From positions 43,486 through 107,485 of the forward strand of contig CAMQZC010000004.1 in the NCBI GenBank assembly GCA_947039485.1: a DNA stretch of 64,000 nucleotides. Direction: 5' to 3'. Positions within the stretch are counted from its first letter, which is position 1; every line of letters starts with the position of its first letter. The stretch comes from an uncultured Verrucomicrobiales bacterium (GTDB taxonomy: Bacteria; Verrucomicrobiota; Verrucomicrobiia; Verrucomicrobiales; Akkermansiaceae). The notes below the pieces were generated by a model, which saw only the letters and a list, made by a program, of their open reading frames with translations, searched no databases and was not told the DNA's origin. Shown piece after piece: positions 60,961 to 64,000 of the stretch. The position numbers were made by a program, and so were the translations under genes.

Positions 60961-61188
60961 GAGCCCCACTCCCTGGTTATTTGTCCTCTGGCGCTTGCGT
61001 ATTGATTCTCGTTGGCGAGGCTGAGATATCTGAATTGACTTAGCTCTCTCTAGCGCATACAATATTCCCCGATGCTTGCTAAACGTATGATCTCCTGTCT
61101 TGATGTGACCAACGGTCGCATGGTCGGGCTGCCAACCTTGTCAACCATCGCGATGCCGGCGTCACCTCTCGAGAGTTACTGTGCTTGA
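60961..61188 (+). pseudogene. hisF: Duplicated hisF promoter and 5' end, truncated hisF remnant
   Basis: About 60961-61160 repeats 62267-62468, including the TTGACT/TACAAT promoter (61035-61063). From the ATG at 61072 the first codons read [19 protein letters not shown], matching HisF ([19 protein letters not shown]). The frame is then shifted (remnants of LVNLRDAGD are visible out of frame) and stops at 61188. Together with 61189-61266, where I see nothing else, it fills the 446-bp gap before the RgpF-like gene. Confidence 0.85.
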
Positions 61189-61266
61189 CTCGCCTACCTG
61201 TGAATCATTGCAGCATCCCCCTGCTGCTGTGGCTTGCAATCTCTATTTTCTGAAAAATGTCATGTT

Positions 61267-62163
61267 ATGAATAGTTCAACCCTTCCAATTCTCGTCCATG
61301 TGCACATCTATTACAAAGAAATGTGGCAACAGCTCAGCCAAAAACTTAGCAATATCACGAGACCCTACGAGCTCTATGTGACCATGAACAACCCCACGCC
61401 TGAGATGAAGGATGCTATCTTGCAATTCCGCTCCGATGCTAAGATTATCGAGGTTGAGAACCTAGGTTTTGATGTGTGGCCTTTTGTCCATGTTATCAAT
61501 CAAGTTGATTTGAGTCGCTATAGCTATGTGCTCAAGCTACATACTAAGCGCAATGTTGCTAAGCGCAAGGTGAGTGTCAAGGGCGCATTGAATGGTTTTG
61601 ATGTCCAAGGCGTTAGGTGGCGCAACTACCTACTCTCTTTCTTGTTGACCAAGGAGACATTTGAGCGGAATTTGAGGAAGCTCGAACAGTGTGCAGATAT
61701 TGGAATGCTCTGCGACTACCGAGTCATCCTAAAGGAGGAACTACGCAAGTCTAAACTAGATAAACAATTTAGCTCATTCCTCGCGTCGAAGGGAATGAAG
61801 CGCACGAAGTTTAGGTTTTGTGCCGGGACGATGTTCATTGTTCGCCCTGATATTCTCAAGGTCTTGCAAGAGTGGAATTTGTCTAGCGAAGATTTCGCAC
61901 CATCTGCTGCTGGTGTTGCTCAATTTGCCCATGTTGCAGAGAGACTGTTGGGCTTCTTAGTCTACTCTAAATCCTGTAAGATTGACCACTGCTGCTCAGC
62001 CAAACGACTCAAAATCTACAAGATGCAAAACCTTGCGTATCGTTTCAAGTGTGTCGGTTGGTATTTCTATGAAAACTATGTCAATCAAGGAGGTAAACAT
62101 CGTATTAAAATTCTTCGAATCCCCGTTTGGCGTTTCCCTAATAAGCCGCCCTTTGAATCCTAA
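61267..62163 (+). CDS. RgpF-like rhamnan synthesis family protein
   Basis: A 298-residue protein of the rhamnan synthesis F (RgpF) family. It begins LPILVHVHIYYKEMWQQLSQKL, continues YELYVTMNN, the characteristic VENLGFDVWPFVHVINQ and YSYVLKLHTKRN, then RWRNYLLSFLL and FCAGTMFIVRP. RgpF is needed for rhamnose-glucose polysaccharide and related surface polymers, and rhamnose genes are present at 5-8 kb. Start taken at 61267 (MNSSTLP) rather than 61234. The gene is precisely framed by two copies of the hisF 5' region, suggesting insertion by recombination. The C-terminus IKILRIPVWRFP is basic and hydrophobic. Confidence 0.85.
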   Translation: MNSSTLPILVHVHIYYKEMWQQLSQKLSNITRPYELYVTMNNPTPEMKDAILQFRSDAKIIEVENLGFDVWPFVHVINQVDLSRYSYVLKLHTKRNVAKRKVSVKGALNGFDVQGVRWRNYLLSFLLTKETFERNLRKLEQCADIGMLCDYRVILKEELRKSKLDKQFSSFLASKGMKRTKFRFCAGTMFIVRPDILKVLQEWNLSSEDFAPSAAGVAQFAHVAERLLGFLVYSKSCKIDHCCSAKRLKIYKMQNLAYRFKCVGWYFYENYVNQGGKHRIKILRIPVWRFPNKPPFES

Positions 62164-62203
62164 CAAGAGGCTCGCTGCGCAGGCGTTGTTCCAGTGTCTT
62201 GTT

Positions 62204-62282
62204 TTTTGCAATTCATATTTTGTGACGAGACTTGCTTTTGATCGCTGTCGGGGTGTAGATGGAGCTCTCCAAGTCCCTGATT
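62204..62282 (-). pseudogene. 3' fragment of a second YrbL-like gene
   Basis: Minus strand encodes IRDLESSIYTPTAIKSKSRH then a stop, aligning with the YrbL-like C-terminus IRDVEGYIYTPAALKSKSRR at 59022-59085. About 84 percent of bases match by eye. Similarity ends abruptly where the hisF upstream repeat begins. Confidence 0.8.
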
Positions 62283-62468
62283 ATTTCTCCTCTGGCGCGT
62301 GCTTATAGATTCTCATTGGCGAGGCTGTGACATCTGAATTGACTTAGCGCTCTCTAGCGCATACAATATTCCCCGATGCTTGCTAAACGTATTATCCCCT
62401 GTCTTGATGTGACCAACGGCCGCGTGGTCAAGGGTACTAACTTTGTCAACCTGCGCGATGCCGGGGAC
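62276..62468 (+). repeat. Direct repeat, functional hisF copy
   Basis: Second member of the pair with 60970-61160. Shared blocks include GATTCTC, GGCGAGGCTG, ATCTGAATTGACTTAG, CTCTCTAGCGCATACAATAT and CTGTCTTGATGTGACCAACGG. Confidence 0.85.
62339..62367 (+). promoter_or_regulatory. Promoter of hisF
   Basis: -35 TTGACT (62339-62344), 17-bp spacer, -10 TACAAT (62362-62367). Only 8 nt separate the -10 from the ATG at 62376, so transcription would start at or within two bases of the start codon. Both boxes and spacing are conserved in the duplicate at 61035-61063. Confidence 0.8.
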
Positions 62469-63140
62469 CCAGTTGAGTGCGCCATTGCCTATGATCGTCA
62501 GCAGGCCGATGAGCTTGTCTTTCTCGATATCACCGCAAGCAGCGATGGCCGTGATACCATGGTGGACGTTGTGCGCCGTACAGCCGCCCAGTGCTTCATG
62601 CCCCTGACTGTGGGTGGTGGCATCCGCGAGGTCGCAGACATGCGCCGCATGCTCCACGCAGGCGCTGATAAGGTGTCGGTCAACACCTCCGCCATTCATC
62701 GCCCTGAGCTCGTGAGCGAGGGTGCCATAGCCTTTGGCAGTCAGTGCATCGTTGTTGCTATCGATGCCAAGCGTTGGAGTGATAATCAGTGGAGGGTCTC
62801 TACCCACGGTGGCCGCAATTTTGTTGACTTGGACGCTGTTGAGTGGGCCAAGGAAGTCGCCCGCCTCGGTGCAGGCGAGATTCTACTCACCAGCATGGAT
62901 GCTGATGGAGCCAAGACTGGCTATGACATCGAGCTGACGCGTCGCGTCAGCGAGGCGGTCAATATCCCCGTTATCGCTAGCGGAGGCGCGGGCAATCTCG
63001 ATCACATGGTCGATGTGCTCAAGCAGGGACGCGCTGATGCTGTCCTTGCCGCCTCTATTTTCCACTTTGGTGAATATACCGTGGCGCAGGCCAAGGAATA
63101 CTTTGCCAAGCATGGCCTGCCCGTGCGTCCTATGGTTTGA
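62376..63140 (+). CDS. hisF: Imidazole glycerol phosphate synthase, cyclase subunit
   Basis: A 254-residue TIM-barrel enzyme that uses ammonia from HisH to form imidazole glycerol phosphate and AICAR in histidine synthesis. [20 protein letters not shown] carries catalytic Asp11, and AIDAKR carries Asp130. Phosphate-binding loops TVGGGIRE and [11 protein letters not shown] are intact. It stands alone, without hisH or hisA next to it, at the edge of the glycan locus. Confidence 0.97.
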   Translation: MLAKRIIPCLDVTNGRVVKGTNFVNLRDAGDPVECAIAYDRQQADELVFLDITASSDGRDTMVDVVRRTAAQCFMPLTVGGGIREVADMRRMLHAGADKVSVNTSAIHRPELVSEGAIAFGSQCIVVAIDAKRWSDNQWRVSTHGGRNFVDLDAVEWAKEVARLGAGEILLTSMDADGAKTGYDIELTRRVSEAVNIPVIASGGAGNLDHMVDVLKQGRADAVLAASIFHFGEYTVAQAKEYFAKHGLPVRPMV

Positions 63141-63362
63141 TCTCTCCTTTGGGATAGCTAGGGCTTATTGGGGTGAGAAATACATCAATCTAGTTAATTG
63201 AGAGGATCGTGGGCTAAGATACCTTGCAATGGGATACTCTGTAGTTTTTTGATATAGATTAAGTCGTAATATTCTGATTATAATTTTCTCGTGTATTTTA
63301 TGCTTGCTATCTATTTGTTGTTTTATATAAAAGATTAGTTGTTTATCTGACTTTATTATCTT

Positions 63363-64000
63363 ATGAAAAAATATTTATTAACAGGGCTGCTTTCTTTCCT
63401 CTGCGCAACTGCCGCAATGGCGACTACCTACACGACAGAAAACGGCTTCTGCGACTGGGATGCGGAGGGTAACATCAGTAGTTCAGGCGTCTCTCAAGGG
63501 GACTATTATGGTTTTAGCTTTACACTTAATGGTGACTCATTAAATGCTAATAAGCCATCTGGTACAACAGGTTCTCTGACGACCCCTTCTGATGGAGAGG
63601 CTGACTTTACTACAGGTAGCACGGTTTCGCTGACGGAGATATCTATAATTTCTTCAAATTCGGCAGGTGCTTTCAACACCGCCGTCAAGCTGATGCTTGT
63701 GGATAGCAAAGGTAATGAGTTCTTTAGCTCCTCGATGAGTCAAGAGGATAACGTAGTTGCTCGCGATCCATGGTTTGACGCGGCTACTGATCCTGATGCT
63801 TCAAGATTTTCTAGCTGTGTTGGCACCTATAATTTTGATGGTGTAGAGCTAACAATCGGTGAGACTTATGAAGCGTTTTACCTTGATGCAGCGGGTAACG
63901 CTACTAGTGTCCGTATGCGAGTTGGCTTGAATGGCGATGATGGATATGGTGTAGTGGATGAAGATGGAAATCCCGTAGCCGGGAGCTACGGGATTTCCAT
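63363..64000 (+). CDS. Secreted protein, 3' end cut by window
   Basis: The frame is open from the ATG at 63363 to the end of the window (212 codons visible). MKKYLLTGLLSFLCATAAMA is a clear signal peptide, followed by ATTYTTENGFCDWDAEGN. The visible part is rich in Ser, Gly, Asp and Thr with beta-strand character and no family I recognise. Akkermansia-like genomes often follow such starts with a PEP-CTERM tail, but the end is not visible here. A TATAAT box lies at 63279-63284. The last 37 bases form a perfect inverted repeat. Confidence 0.8.
   Translation, partial: MKKYLLTGLLSFLCATAAMATTYTTENGFCDWDAEGNISSSGVSQGDYYGFSFTLNGDSLNANKPSGTTGSLTTPSDGEADFTTGSTVSLTEISIISSNSAGAFNTAVKLMLVDSKGNEFFSSSMSQEDNVVARDPWFDAATDPDASRFSSCVGTYNFDGVELTIGETYEAFYLDAAGNATSVRMRVGLNGDDGYGVVDEDGNPVAGSYGIS
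63964..64000. repeat. Perfect inverted repeat at the window end
   Basis: Arms 63964-63979 and 63985-64000 (16 bp each) are exactly complementary around a 5-nt loop CGGGA, within the open frame of the last gene. Confidence 0.85.

Overview
The window reads as a chromosomal segment of a Verrucomicrobiota bacterium, probably Akkermansia-like. The first gene is a repeat-rich surface protein ending in a PEP-CTERM sorting tail (VPEPSTA, a hydrophobic helix, then RRRRK), a style common in that group. Gene order is otherwise ordinary for a free-standing bacterial chromosome. I found no tRNA, rRNA, CRISPR array, phage or intact insertion sequence.

Layout. 1-2.1 kb: 3' part of the PEP-CTERM passenger-type protein. 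2.2-12.6 kb (minus strand): M16 peptidase, dTDP-L-rhamnose genes rfbA-rfbC-rfbD-rfbB, comM, a GT39-type membrane glycosyltransferase and a UDP-glucuronate decarboxylase. 12.7-13.8 kb: Mrp ATPase. 13.9-16.1 kb: a polyprenyl-phosphate glycosyltransferase and an AEC transporter, diverging from a control region duplicated in tandem with remnants of both gene starts. 16.4-21.3 kb: ABCG-like transporter, two envelope proteins and glutamyl-Q tRNA(Asp) synthetase. 21.4-31.2 kb: the str-S10 ribosomal operon (rpsL to rplN), without tuf and with a secreted coiled-coil gene between rpsS and rplV. After rplN the usual spc genes are absent and about 2 kb of decayed sequence follows.

33.1-37.0 kb: a TroA/ZnuA-type metal ABC operon preceded by a 27-bp perfect inverted repeat; its last permease carries a winged-helix-like tail. 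37.1-40.5 kb: tmk and leuS. 40.6-45.7 kb (minus): an Lrp regulator with aminotransferase, CPBP protease, sugar nucleotidyltransferase, FHA protein and aldo/keto reductase. 45.8-51.8 kb (plus): Sel1 protein, QueG, zinc peptidase, HU-like protein, thioredoxin-like lipoprotein, TrpS and a second Sel1 protein. 51.8-55.5 kb: two MsbA-type ABC exporters.

55.5-62.4 kb is a mosaic surface-glycan locus, visibly richer in A+T: two GT2 glycosyltransferases, two kinase-fold proteins (one YrbL-like), a DUF1796 protein, a truncated hexapeptide acyltransferase and an RgpF-like protein. Copies of the hisF promoter plus 5' end flank the RgpF-like gene, and a 3' fragment of a second yrbL-like gene lies next to the functional hisF. 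62.4-63.1 kb: hisF. From 63.4 kb: the start of another secreted protein, cut by the window end.

The nucleotide-sugar genes (rhamnose, UDP-xylose), lipid-linked glycosyltransferases, flippase-like ABC exporters and GT/kinase locus together suggest an elaborate cell-envelope glycan. Several genes have -10 boxes only 8-11 nt before the start codon, suggesting leaderless transcripts.
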